Shown: positions 1 through 8,770, counted from the first letter of the stretch. The stretch: 34,132 bases of DNA from Allomuricauda sp. TMED12 (GCA_002167435.2 NHBR02000141.1:11431-45562), one strand, 5' to 3'. Translations and numbers: made by a program. Notes: generated by a model from the letters alone, not told the origin.

Positions 1-3000
1 GTTCCGTCGCCATCGGTATCGGTATCCTCGGAGGCATCCTTCGGGAATGCATCCTCGGTATCGGGTGTGCCGTCGTTGTCGTCGTCGTCATCCAAATCAT
101 CTGGGATTCCATCACCATCCGTGTCCTGCGAAGCGTTGATACTTGCCGTATAGCTAACAGGACTAACCGCGTCATCGTTGTCCTTTACTTTGAAAGAGAA
201 GGAGCTATAACCATCTCCATACTCGCCATTCGCAGTGGTATACGTCAACAGGGAGATGTCATCGATCATGTCGTTGATTTGTACTGCTGAACCATTGTAT
301 TCCAAGGTACCTTTGGCGGGCATTGATATTACTTGGATACCATTAAAGGAATCACTGGGGTCGTCATCAGTAAAAGTAAAGTCTGCTGCCGTAAAAGTGT
401 AGGCGGCATCCTGAATCACTTCCACGGTGCTATTGGCTCCTGATGGAACATCGTTCACATTGGTGATGTTCAAGGTTGCGGTCACGGTCTGCGAAAAGGA
501 AACGGCATCCTCAAAATTATAGGTAAAGCTGTCCGTTGCCGATTCATCGCCATTGTGCTCATAGGTAAAGGTACCATCCGGATTGAAGGTAAATGCAGCC
601 GCATGGGAAGGATTGGTAATGATGTGGTATACCAAATCATCTCCATCGATTTCCACATCGTTGGTTGATACGTCATCATTTAAGGTGGCATTTTCATCCA
701 AATTGAAGTTATCGTCATTTGCTACAGGCTCGTCGTCCTCTGGTAAAATAGAAAGGGTAATGTTCGCTGTAACTTTCTGTCCTTGGTCATCCAACTCGTA
801 AGTCACTGTATCAGTACCATTTTCATTGGCATTAGGTGTATAGATCACTTGATTGCTACCATTCACTACGGCGTTTCCTTTGGTTCCTTGGGCGATAATG
901 GTCACCGTTGGTGTAGCGCCCGTATCGTACACATCGTTGTAGAGCACATCGATGGGGTCCGAGACGGTATCTTCGTCCAAAATGGCCAAATCATCATCGG
1001 CACTAACCACCAAGGTGACATTGTACGGACCAAATGTTGCTGTTCCCACATTTCCTGCATTGTCTTTCACTTCGGCGTGGATGTACCAGCCCGTGCCCCC
1101 TTTATTGAAGGAAGTGGTCTTGGACTGACTGTTGCTCCAAGAACTCCACGAAGCGTGATCGGTTGCAGGTGCAGAGGCGCTTTGGATTTTGGCAAATCGC
1201 TGTACATCAAAGCCACTACCTCCATTTTCATCTTGGAATACCAATTGAATGTCCGTATCGGTATCCAAGTTTCCGCTGGCAGGTGTGGCAACAATCGTTG
1301 GTGCGATATCGTCATCAATAATGGTAAGCGTACGGTAGAATGGTTCTGACCAGACCCCTGTATCGGTCTGAGTCCTAAGACTGATAATATAATCCGCAGA
1401 TACATTGTTGTAGGCCGAAAAATCGGTCATTGGTGTACCGGCATTATAGATTTCTGTATTTGTCGGATTTCCTTCAGAATCATAGGTGCGTTGGGTCACA
1501 ATCCACTCTTGTGCAGCTAATGTTCTGCCGTAGGGATCCACCGAATTATCTTCTATGGCAATGGTCATATTGCCAGAGTAGGTATTAAGCTGATCGGGCA
1601 AAATGTTGAACTGTGCAATGGGCAAATCGGTTGCGCCTCCGGAACCTGCTGTTTTCTCAACATAGATGCTGGAAGGACTACTCCAAGTTCCTTGGTGATC
1701 CTGTACCCTTAGCATCACAAGATATTCTCCGTCAGCTACACTGTTTTTATCGAACTGGCCATCAACCCAATCGTTTGTGGTACCAGCGTCCACGGATTTC
1801 CATTTCCACTCCGATTGTGCGATACCATTGTTGGCACCGCCATCCAGGTCGTAAGAGGTATTGTTGATGAATCCGGTATCGGCGCTTAAGGTAAAACTGG
1901 CCACTGGTTTTCTGTGAAAATATAAGGTGGTGGGAGCTGTGGGCATATCTTCGAAAGTGAAGGTGTATTGCCCCGGTTTTTCGTAATACTCCGGCACATC
2001 TTCTAAGTAAAGTCCATTCCAAGATACCTTTCCTGTGTTGTTATCAAAATAGGTTTCATCATGGGTGATTTTCCAACGCCCTGAAGGATAACTTGCATTT
2101 GCTGTGTTGGATTTTAATTGTGAAGGGTCTACATCAATCTCAACCGAAGTTCCAGCTATAAAAAATTCACCGGCCGTTACTGTTCCGAATTGATATTGTT
2201 CATAAATATATTGGGCCATATCGTCCATCCAAGTGGACCAGCTTCCTGAATCTCGGTTGACAAAAATACCCTGATCATTATTTTGTTGAATAAACCGTTC
2301 GAATTGGGACTGGTTTGCATTCGTTCCCCATCCGATATAATGGATATCCTCGTTGATGGTACGCATCAATATTTCAGATAGGTCTTTGTCGTTGTCAAAA
2401 TCTGCAACTTCAAGGTCGTCCAGATTTACGTTAAAACGCAGGGCGCTGTTTCTCCATTGCGGTTCACGCAGCACATCCTTGAAGGCACGCAGTTCCAGTT
2501 TTTCGATATTGATATCCTTGAAATAGGCTCCCGATTGTTCGTGAACATAGAAACCATAACTCCCTTGTGTATGGGTTGTGTCATTGATGTCAAAGGACTG
2601 GATCCAATTGGTGCCAGCATCGCCGCCACCACCTTTTCTGGAGATTTTGATGTTGTCACCGCTCATTTCAATTTTAAAATCAATAACCTGGCCATTGTAA
2701 TAGGCCGCGAACATATCGCTTCGGTTTCCGTTCCACCCATAGGTAGCCGAACCGTTAGTCCCACTATTGGTGTTCAGGGCAAGAAGGGAAACAGATCCGT
2801 TCTCCACCTTGATGATTCCTTCCGCGGGGAATCCATCCCCTGAGGCATATCCTTGTATATTTCCACAATAGGTATGGTTGTCGATGATGTATGCATAAAA
2901 ATTCTGATTATCGACCTTCCTGAAAATAAAGCCCACTTCTGCATGGACATATGGATTGTCGGAAAGGCCAAAAGTGGCGGAGATCGATCCGTCCGAAATG

Positions 3001-3434
3001 TCACCAGTCGGGTCGTACATAGCATATCCATAACCATTGTAGCGACCAACAAAGTCAGCGGTCACACGGTTGGTGGCCGGGTCAAATGTAAAATAATCCC
3101 CAGTATATGAAGAGTGTACCGGAGGCTCAGTTCCGTTGAAGTTCATTTTATTCCAATTGTTGAAGATGTCGCTTGCATCCGCTTGATCGGAAGAAATGGA
3201 ACTCCGTTGAAATGCTTCAACACGTAGTTTCCCCAAAGGGATTCCCTTGGCGTACATGGCTTGCTCCAGGTCGTTCTCAAATGTCGAGAGATCTACATCG
3301 GCAGACCCCACGGTCACCATTACGTCCACATTCGGACCTTGCTGAACCGTCATATCCACAGTTTGGGCCTTGAGGCTACCAAACAGTAGAAAAAATGCTA
3401 TAAATGTTAGTGTGGTTTGTAGTATTTGTTTCAT
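1..3434 (-). CDS. Large multidomain secreted adhesin-like protein, 3' end outside window
   Basis: Open on the minus strand from ATG at 3434 to the window edge, about 1144 residues without a stop; the C-terminus is missing. Residues 1-24 form a signal peptide (MKQILQTTL... ending SLKAQ). Residues ~80-320 resemble a LamG/thrombospondin-C-type jelly roll. Residues ~320-510 are an unnamed region. Residues ~510-805 contain Ig/PKD-like modules, and ~805-1100 contain three tandem-95/cadherin-like modules (ILDEDT..., NLDENATL..., VIQDAAYTF...). From ~1100 Asp-rich thrombospondin type 3 calcium-binding repeats begin (DTDGDGIPDDLDDDDDNDG). This architecture is usual for surface adhesins or matrix proteins of Bacteroidota, often ending in a type IX secretion signal, which cannot be seen here. 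The DUF4347 gene lies 11 bp upstream on the same strand, so the two are probably cotranscribed. No catalytic motif was recognised. Coding is certain; the function is inferred from architecture. Confidence 0.85.
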   Translation of the reverse strand, partial: MKQILQTTLTFIAFFLLFGSLKAQTVDMTVQQGPNVDVMVTVGSADVDLSTFENDLEQAMYAKGIPLGKLRVEAFQRSSISSDQADASDIFNNWNKMNFNGTEPPVHSSYTGDYFTFDPATNRVTADFVGRYNGYGYAMYDPTGDISDGSISATFGLSDNPYVHAEVGFIFRKVDNQNFYAYIIDNHTYCGNIQGYASGDGFPAEGIIKVENGSVSLLALNTNSGTNGSATYGWNGNRSDMFAAYYNGQVIDFKIEMSGDNIKISRKGGGGDAGTNWIQSFDINDTTHTQGSYGFYVHEQSGAYFKDINIEKLELRAFKDVLREPQWRNSALRFNVNLDDLEVADFDNDKDLSEILMRTINEDIHYIGWGTNANQSQFERFIQQNNDQGIFVNRDSGSWSTWMDDMAQYIYEQYQFGTVTAGEFFIAGTSVEIDVDPSQLKSNTANASYPSGRWKITHDETYFDNNTGKVSWNGLYLEDVPEYYEKPGQYTFTFEDMPTAPTTLYFHRKPVASFTLSADTGFINNTSYDLDGGANNGIAQSEWKWKSVDAGTTNDWVDGQFDKNSVADGEYLVMLRVQDHQGTWSSPSSIYVEKTAGSGGATDLPIAQFNILPDQLNTYSGNMTIAIEDNSVDPYGRTLAAQEWIVTQRTYDSEGNPTNTEIYNAGTPMTDFSAYNNVSADYIISLRTQTDTGVWSEPFYRTLTIIDDDIAPTIVATPASGNLDTDTDIQLVFQDENGGSGFDVQRFAKIQSASAPATDHASWSSWSNSQSKTTSFNKGGTGWYIHAEVKDNAGNVGTATFGPYNVTLVVSADDDLAILDEDTVSDPIDVLYNDVYDTGATPTVTIIAQGTKGNAVVNGSNQVIYTPNANENGTDTVTYELDDQGQKVTANITLSILPEDDEPVANDDNFNLDENATLNDDVSTNDVEIDGDDLVYHIITNPSHAAAFTFNPDGTFTYEHNGDESATDSFTYNFEDAVSFSQTVTATLNITNVNDVPSGANSTVEVIQDAAYTFTAADFTFTDDDPSDSFNGIQVISMPAKGTLEYNGSAVQINDMIDDISLLTYTTANGEYGDGYSSFSFKVKDNDDAVSPVSYTASINASQDTDGDGIPDDLDDDDDNDGTPDTEDAFPKDASEDTDTDGDG

Positions 3435-3445
3435 GGTCGGTTGTA

Positions 3446-3994
3446 CTATTTAAAAATTGAACTACTGATAGGTTGGTTCATTGTCTTATGGTCAAAACTG
3501 AAATTCGAATCGAATACCGATGTACAGTTCGTAGAAGTAGCAATGTTGAAATAGGACTTATCACTGATTTTTTTGATTAGAGCCAATCCGTCGGCATTAG
3601 ATCCTAGGTTACATTCATATAATAAAAGTTGAATGTTTGTACCCTGATAAACTCCTTCCAGCATGGAAAGCTCAAATTCTTGGTTTACCATTTCAGAATC
3701 ATATACGATTCCTCCCAATTGCAATGCATTGTAGCTTGTGTTGGCAAACAAATGAATGGTTTGTACTTTAGTGTTGCCTTGTAGATACTGGTGTAGCGTT
3801 TTCCAAGGATTTTCAGAATGCTTCACTTCGATTACAGCTGCGTTTTTAGGCAAGTTTTCTAGTACACTTGCTTTCTGTGAATACTCGGAATCGATGACAA
3901 TGATTTCATCGCCCTGAGCCCATGACATACTAAAGGCCATGCTAAAAAAGAGTAGCAAACTCAGTAAGTGTTTTGGATTAATTGTTGTTTCCAT
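3446..3994 (-). CDS. Small secreted DUF4347-type protein
   Basis: A 182-residue protein. The reading frame stays open 27 codons further upstream (to 4075), but the ATG at 3994 places a clean signal peptide at the N-terminus (METTINPKHLLSLLLFFS... ending SMSWAQ), so I chose it. The C-terminal half (LLLYECNLGSNADG followed by LIKKIS and IATSTN) matches the pattern of DUF4347, a domain normally found at the N-terminus of very large cadherin or calcium-binding adhesins. Here it stands alone, 11 bp upstream of a large adhesin gene, which suggests a split version of that architecture or a partner of the adhesin. Biochemical role is unknown. It lies downstream of a Crp/Fnr-type regulator on the same strand, across a 452-bp gap with two palindromes. 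Confidence 0.75.
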   Translation of the reverse strand: METTINPKHLLSLLLFFSMAFSMSWAQGDEIIVIDSEYSQKASVLENLPKNAAVIEVKHSENPWKTLHQYLQGNTKVQTIHLFANTSYNALQLGGIVYDSEMVNQEFELSMLEGVYQGTNIQLLLYECNLGSNADGLALIKKISDKSYFNIATSTNCTSVFDSNFSFDHKTMNQPISSSIFK

Positions 3995-4102
3995 TTGTAA
4001 AATTGGTTTAGGTTTTAAAAGTGTTTTATTAGATTGATTTTGTTTTGGTAAAGGCATAGAATATCCTGGCCACATTAGAGCAGCTTTTTTTCCTGTGTCT
4101 TG

Positions 4103-4121
4103 GATTTAGCTCTGCTAAATC
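4103..4121. promoter_or_regulatory. Perfect 8-bp dyad, possible operator
   Basis: GATTTAGC-TCT-GCTAAATC is an exact inverted repeat of 8 bp with a 3-nt spacer, 109 bp upstream of the DUF4347 start on the minus strand. The short spacer and lack of a T-run favour a protein-binding site over a terminator. The binding protein is unknown. Confidence 0.4.
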
Positions 4122-4301
4122 AGTTCGAAAATGATTACTTGAAAAATTTTATGGGGTCGGGAATCGTATTTTTATGTCATATCGCTAAGGATTTTTTATT
4201 ATTTATCCTACAATTCAAAATTCAATATTGTACAATTTTTCTTTCTTTTGATATAGGAAACGGGAGGTATTTTTTTTTAGTATTTAAAAAAAATTCAGAA
4301 A

Positions 4302-4315
4302 TTGACATATGTCAA
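4302..4315. promoter_or_regulatory. FNR-box-like palindrome
   Basis: TTGACATATGTCAA is a perfect 14-bp palindrome. It matches the Crp/Fnr-family FNR-box layout (TTGAT-N4-ATCAA) except for the symmetric T-to-C/A-to-G pair. It lies between a Crp/Fnr-type regulator gene and the adhesin operon on the same strand, about 310 bp before the latter. A partial repeat (TTGATGTCA) follows at 4317-4325. Binding by the neighbouring regulator is an inference from position. Confidence 0.45.
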
Positions 4316-4446
4316 ATTGATGTCATTTTCTTACAAAAAGAAAGATAATAGGAGCAAATTGCTACAAATCAAAGATTGAGAAATACATTTTTTACATGAA
4401 TTTCCTTCAAGGAAAGATCGGTGGATTGTAAACAGGGAAGTAAGAC

Positions 4447-5043
4447 TTAATTTACTTCTTTCAAAAGTCGGGATAACGTCTCTGGTCTTATGGACAAATA
4501 TGATGCTAAATGCTTTCGCGGGATTCGTTCGACAATTTGGGGCTTCATTTTTTCCATATAGTATGCCAACCTTTTTTGAGCGTTGGGAATTCTTGCCAAA
4601 TAAACTCTGTGTTCAGCAAGAATGTAATATTCCTCTAGTAGTATGCGATTAATATGCCGCATTTCTGGAAAATTATTTAAGCAATACTTATAGTCTTCAT
4701 ATTCCATGTAATCACAATGGGTTTCTTCCAGGCTTTGCATGTATTCTTGGCAAGGTTCATTTCTAAAAAAGCCGGTAATGGAGGTAAAGACCTCATTTTC
4801 GGTGTCCACCCAAGTTGTTAATTCTATTCCGTCGCTTACAAAGTATCCACGGACCATGCCTTTTTTAATAAGGTAAAGACGATTGCAAGTTTCTCCAGCT
4901 CTGCTAATGATTTGGTTCCTTTCGAAGGAACAACTTTTGATATGCTGAACTAGATAATTCTTTAAACTAGGCCCCAAGGGATAAATTGAATTGAGGTATA
5001 AAATGATAAATAGATTTTTTTCTATATTCTTTTTGGGCAGCAT
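4447..5043 (-). CDS. Crp/Fnr-family transcriptional regulator
   Basis: A 198-residue protein of the usual family length. Residues ~25-115 form the cyclic-nucleotide-binding-like beta roll (SRAGETCNRLYLIKKGMVRG, then the acidic stretch around DTENEVFTS). Residues ~120-155 look like the long dimerisation helix. Residues ~168-197 form the DNA-binding helix-turn-helix (IPRKHLASYLSIRPETLSRL). No FNR-type cysteine cluster is evident, so iron-sulfur sensing is not supported; the ligand is unknown. It is on the minus strand, upstream of the DUF4347/adhesin genes but separated by 452 bp, so it is probably a separate transcript. A TAnnTTTG-type element lies 32-39 bp upstream of the start. Confidence 0.85.
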   Translation of the reverse strand: MLPKKNIEKNLFIILYLNSIYPLGPSLKNYLVQHIKSCSFERNQIISRAGETCNRLYLIKKGMVRGYFVSDGIELTTWVDTENEVFTSITGFFRNEPCQEYMQSLEETHCDYMEYEDYKYCLNNFPEMRHINRILLEEYYILAEHRVYLARIPNAQKRLAYYMEKMKPQIVERIPRKHLASYLSIRPETLSRLLKEVN

Positions 5044-5074
5044 GTAAAAAAAATTAGTTAGGTTGTTTGTTTCC

Positions 5075-5082
5075 CAAAAATA
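5075..5082 (-). promoter_or_regulatory. Candidate -7 promoter element for the Crp/Fnr gene
   Basis: Read on the minus strand this is TATTTTTG, an exact match to the Bacteroidota -7 consensus TAnnTTTG, about 30 bp before the ATG at 5043. No matching TTTG -33 element lies at the usual 17-23 bp spacing; the nearest TTTG is only 11 bp away. Weak call. Confidence 0.25.
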
Positions 5083-5289
5083 AGATTTGTATTCAAAAAT
5101 AACCCTTCCTGATTTGAAATCTTTGTCTAGAATTCAATAGGAAAAACGCAAGACATTATTAAGCTTAAATTCCTTTTCTGTGTCAAAAAATAAACTATTC
5201 ACTAGCCAGAACTGTAAGTCAATATGGTACATATCAAAAATTTCGGTTTTTACTAAATAACTGACAGTAATTACTATTTTTGCTATAAA

Positions 5290-5488
5290 GTATAACACAA
5301 AAAATTTGTGTTTAAAGGTTTTTTTGCCTTCAGTGTTCTTAACGGGAATCTCCTCAAGATTTCACTGATAAAACATTGATTTTCAAAGAAATAAGATTTC
5401 GTCGATGATTCAGTCATCCCGACATAACCTTATCAAGGAAAACAAAAAACACTGTTAATCTTATGATTTTCAGTGTTTTTTGTTTTTG
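5290..5488 (+). ncRNA. Possible small RNA ending at a strong hairpin
   Basis: A TATTTTTG element (TAnnTTTG type) at 5275-5282 precedes a gene-free stretch. That stretch contains a hairpin at 5401-5423 (GTCG/CGAC outer stem, ATGA/TCAT inner stem, TTCAG loop, two-base bulge) and ends in a perfect 16-bp stem with a T-rich 3' side at 5439-5486. No -33 TTTG was found at proper spacing and no known RNA family was recognised. It is a structure-based suggestion only. Confidence 0.25.
5439..5486 (+). terminator. Perfect 16-bp hairpin, terminator-like
   Basis: The left arm (5439-5454, ending CACTG) and right arm (5471-5486, starting CAGTG) are exact reverse complements with a 16-nt loop. The right arm is T-rich and followed by further Ts, as in intrinsic terminators on the plus strand. 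No protein gene ends here, so it may terminate a non-coding transcript or act on the opposite strand. Confidence 0.5.
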
Positions 5489-5719
5489 TTACCTTCTTTA
5501 GTGCCCAATTGATTCTGCTTTTCCGGGGAAGAGCCCGGTCAATACTTAGTATATTTCATGAAAATAGTTCCAAATCATTCATATGACCGCAACGGATATA
5601 CATTTAAGACAGGCAAATATATGATCTGATATTACGTATATACATTGGCATAAGTTTATCATGATGAAAAGCCACTTTTCGTATTCCAAGGAAACAGAAA
5701 AACCGTATTTTGTCCAAAA

Positions 5720-8035
5720 TTGACCACAATACGAACAATGACTTTAAATGACCAAACCATTTCTCCATGTAATGCACCACTTACTACGGTTTTCTCATCA
5801 GGGTTAATAAAAAGAGTAATATTTAGCAGGGTATGGTTGTATCTCTTCAAACACAAATATTGGTTTTTAGTATTTTTTTTAATGTTTTCCCTGAGCAATG
5901 TAAAAGCTCACAACAATAAAATAGATAGTCTTAAAACAGCATTGGAAAATCATAAGGCAAATGATACCGTTCGCGTAAACCTGTTAAATGACATGATTCA
6001 TCAGATTTATGATGTAGATGTAAATAATGCGGAAACATTAGTCCAAGAATCAGGGGATTTGGCAGAAAAGCTAAATTTTGAAAAAGGAAAAGCGGATGTT
6101 ATTTATTATAAAGCACATATTGAAATTATTAAATCAAACTATCCTAAAGCTATAAATTATGCGAAGCAAGCATTAAAACAATATACGTTATTACAGGATA
6201 AATCAGGAGAATCACACAGTTTAAATTGTATTGGAATCGCTTATGAATATCAAGCTAATTACCCAAAAGCTTTAGAATATTACAAAAAATCGGCAATTAT
6301 AGATGAAGGCCTTAATGATTTGAAAGGCGTTGCAGGAAGTTTAAACAACATCGGTAATGTTTATGCATATCAAGGTAACTATAAGGAAGCCATCCTCAAT
6401 TATAACCGGGCCAAGGAAATTAAACAACAACTAAAAGATTTTAACGGTGTCGCAAGAGCCTACAATAACATAGGAAGTATTTATGCTGAACAAAGTAATT
6501 TTCCTTTGGCCCTGGAAAATTTTAACAGGGCCCTGGCTACGTATGATAGCCTTCAAAATAAAGAGCGGACCGTTATGCTCTTAATAAATGTTGGCACTAT
6601 TTATCAGATACAAAACAAACTTGATGAAGCGATCATATATTTAAACAAGGCTTTAGAAAGAAGTAGGGAACAAAATGACAAAAGAGCCATCGCCATATGT
6701 TTAAATGGTATTGGAAATGTCTATAAAAGTCAATTTAAAAACGAAAAGGCTTTAGTGCTATTTGGCGATGCTTTGGAAATAAACAGAAGTATTGATAATA
6801 AATCTGAAATCGCCAAAAGTTTAAACAATGTAGCAGACTTGCAATTGGTTCTTAATCAAGAAAATAAGGCTTTTTCAAATTACAACAACGCATTAGCATT
6901 ATTTACGGATGTTGGTTCTCAAATAGGAATGTGCAGAACCTATTTGGGTCTTGCCAAATACTACCACTCCCAAAAGCAGTATACCGAAGCCCTGAAAAAT
7001 ACTTTAAAGAGTCAAGACATAGCCATTCAACTTGAACTAATTCAGCTTCAAAAGGAAACCGCTGGGTTACTTTCAACTATTTACAAAAATACGGGGAACT
7101 ACAAAAAAGCCCTAGCAAGTCACGAACAGTTTAAAATTTTGAATGACAGCCTTTTCAACAAAGATAATATTGAAAAAATAGCGCAAATTGAATATGAATA
7201 CAAGTACAAACAGGCCTTGGATTCGGCCAATATCCGTGAATTACAACTAACAAAAACCGTCATGGATACATCGCAAGATCTTGCAAAATCAAAACAAAAT
7301 TACTTATGGGCCATTATTGTTATTTTGATCATGTCCATTGTATCTGGTTCCATGGTCTTTTATCAAAAATTCAATACCATAAAGCTTAAGAACCAAAGTA
7401 TTATCACCGAGCAAAAACTGTTACGCTCACAAATGACCCCTCATTTTATATTCAATTCACTTTCGGTATTGCAGGGTATGATTTTGAACAAGGAAGAAAA
7501 AAAATCCATTACTTACTTATCAAAATTTTCCAAACTACTTCGTATTGTTCTAGAGAATTCAAGGGATAAGGTGGTTCCTCTAATTCAAGAATTAGATGCT
7601 ATTGACAATTATATGATCCTGCAAAATTTAGACGCCAACACCCCTTACGACTATAGTCTTTTAGTAGATGAGGATATAGATATCAATATGCTCTTGGTTC
7701 CACCGATGCTTATACAACCCTTTATTGAAAATGCCATAGAGCATGCTTTTATGGAAGATCAAGAACATCGAGAAATTATGGTTCAACTAAGTTTTAAGGA
7801 AAAAAAATTAAGCTGTATCATTACGGACAATGGTATTGGAATCGATGCTATGTCACAAAAATCAAACACTGAGAAGAAGTCCTTAGCTACCACTATTACC
7901 AGTGAGAGATTGCGAATGTTGGCCAAGGATTTTAATATGTCAGGAACCATATCCATTAAGGATAGAAAAAAATACCAAAAACAAGGAACCCAGGTAACTT
8001 TGATTATTCCTTATAAGATAACCGAGAACTCATGA
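5720..8035 (+). CDS. TPR-containing LytS-type sensor histidine kinase
   Basis: A 771-residue protein. A hydrophobic signal/anchor segment lies at residues ~46-64 (KYWFLVFFLMFSLSNVKA), unusually far in; a TTG codon just before it, near 5837, or another internal start may be the true one. Residues ~85-480 are tetratricopeptide repeats (repeated blocks such as LNNIGNVYAYQGNY and YNNIGSIYAEQSNF). A transmembrane helix follows at ~526-547 (LWAIIVILIMSIVSG). The His_kinase domain (PF06580 type) has the phosphoacceptor His575 in TPHFIFNSL, and the ATPase domain has an N-box near 668 (FIENAIEHAF) and a G-box near 703 (DNGIGID). Predicted role: periplasmic TPR region senses a signal and the cytoplasmic kinase phosphorylates the LytTR regulator encoded next, whose start overlaps this stop by 4 bp. 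The signal is unknown. Confidence 0.92.
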   Translation: MTTIRTMTLNDQTISPCNAPLTTVFSSGLIKRVIFSRVWLYLFKHKYWFLVFFLMFSLSNVKAHNNKIDSLKTALENHKANDTVRVNLLNDMIHQIYDVDVNNAETLVQESGDLAEKLNFEKGKADVIYYKAHIEIIKSNYPKAINYAKQALKQYTLLQDKSGESHSLNCIGIAYEYQANYPKALEYYKKSAIIDEGLNDLKGVAGSLNNIGNVYAYQGNYKEAILNYNRAKEIKQQLKDFNGVARAYNNIGSIYAEQSNFPLALENFNRALATYDSLQNKERTVMLLINVGTIYQIQNKLDEAIIYLNKALERSREQNDKRAIAICLNGIGNVYKSQFKNEKALVLFGDALEINRSIDNKSEIAKSLNNVADLQLVLNQENKAFSNYNNALALFTDVGSQIGMCRTYLGLAKYYHSQKQYTEALKNTLKSQDIAIQLELIQLQKETAGLLSTIYKNTGNYKKALASHEQFKILNDSLFNKDNIEKIAQIEYEYKYKQALDSANIRELQLTKTVMDTSQDLAKSKQNYLWAIIVILIMSIVSGSMVFYQKFNTIKLKNQSIITEQKLLRSQMTPHFIFNSLSVLQGMILNKEEKKSITYLSKFSKLLRIVLENSRDKVVPLIQELDAIDNYMILQNLDANTPYDYSLLVDEDIDINMLLVPPMLIQPFIENAIEHAFMEDQEHREIMVQLSFKEKKLSCIITDNGIGIDAMSQKSNTEKKSLATTITSERLRMLAKDFNMSGTISIKDRKKYQKQGTQVTLIIPYKITENS

Positions 8036-8769
8036 ATGCACTTATCGTTGAGGACAAAGCATATATCCGAAAAGGATTGATTAATCTTCTGGAAACAGTC
8101 GAAACCGATGTGAAGATTATAGGGGAATGTGGATCTGTTAAAGAAGCGGTCGTAGTGGCAAATACTTGTAAGCCCGAACTTGTGTTTTTGGATATTAACC
8201 TTACGGATGGTACTGGTTTTGATTTTTTGGACCAAACGGAGCATCTAGATTTTAAAACCATATTTATTACGGCTTACGAAGAATATGCACTTAAAGCACT
8301 GAAAATAGGAGCGGTTGATTATCTGTTGAAACCAGTGGACTATGACGAACTGCAATTTGCACTTAAAAAAATCAAGAGTTTACCTGTTTCTACACAAAAG
8401 GAACAGATTCAAACAGCAAAAAAGGTCTGGTATCAAAATGACTCCACTTTGGTACTATCACTTAGCGATAGTTTTCAGGTAATAGAATTGCAAGAGCTTT
8501 TGTTCTGTGAATCGGATAAAGGGTATACCACTTTCTACCTTGCTGATGGCAAAAAATATGTTGTTTCCAAACCTATTAAAGTATACGAGGAACAGTTGGA
8601 GAAATTAAATTTCACAAGGCCTCACCAATCTTTTATGGTGAATTTGAAATTCATTGACAAATATGATAAATCAGGAATTATCTATTTGAAAGATGGGAAA
8701 AAGATACCGGTTTCTTCAAGAAAAAAGGAAGGATTTATAGCCACCTTTCTCAATTATAATAGCCTTTAG
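8032..8769 (+). CDS. LytTR-family response regulator (first pair)
   Basis: A 245-residue protein. The receiver domain spans residues 1-~120, with the acidic pocket E7/D8, phosphoacceptor D54 (FLDINL), the conserved threonine region FITAY and the lysine in LLKPVD. The LytTR DNA-binding domain is at ~138-243 (LCESDKGYTTFYLADGKKY, then FTRPHQSFMVNLKFI). The start ATG overlaps the kinase stop codon (ATGA), indicating translational coupling and a cognate pair. Immediately downstream (8771-8802) are two direct repeats spaced as in LytTR binding sites, so the following lipoprotein gene is a plausible target. Confidence 0.92.
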   Translation: MNALIVEDKAYIRKGLINLLETVETDVKIIGECGSVKEAVVVANTCKPELVFLDINLTDGTGFDFLDQTEHLDFKTIFITAYEEYALKALKIGAVDYLLKPVDYDELQFALKKIKSLPVSTQKEQIQTAKKVWYQNDSTLVLSLSDSFQVIELQELLFCESDKGYTTFYLADGKKYVVSKPIKVYEEQLEKLNFTRPHQSFMVNLKFIDKYDKSGIIYLKDGKKIPVSSRKKEGFIATFLNYNSL

Positions 8770-8770
8770 C

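Larger units (their letters stand above)
3995..4446. other. Intergenic region upstream of the DUF4347/adhesin operon
   Basis: Very AT-rich, no convincing gene. It contains two palindromes listed separately (4103-4121 and 4302-4315). There is also a short imperfect hairpin TTTCC-ttcaa-GGAAA at 4401-4415 just past the 3' end of the Crp/Fnr gene; it is weak as a terminator. I could not find a full TTTG / TAnnTTTG promoter for the minus strand. Confidence 0.6.
5044..5719. other. Long divergent intergenic region
   Basis: 676 bp between the divergent Crp/Fnr gene and TPR-kinase gene, with no convincing coding sequence. It holds the candidate promoter at 5075-5082, a short inverted repeat ACACAAA-aaa-TTTGTGT at 5295-5311, a bulged hairpin at 5401-5423 and a strong 16-bp hairpin at 5439-5486. 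Part may encode a small RNA (separate entry). Nothing else was recognised from 5490 to 5719. Confidence 0.6.

Noticed and set aside
1..130. Asp-rich repetitive stretch as a DNA-level tandem repeat or CRISPR
   Set aside because: The periodicity is explained by in-frame thrombospondin type 3 calcium-binding repeats; there are no spacers or conserved repeat units.
783..1349. 188-codon plus-strand frame opposite the adhesin gene
   Set aside because: Lies antisense to clear tandem-95/Ig modules of the minus-strand adhesin; composition shows it is a shadow.
4100..4348. 82-codon plus-strand frame in the gap upstream of the DUF4347 gene
   Set aside because: Low-complexity AT-rich translation, overlaps both palindromes, no signal or domain; a random frame is more likely.
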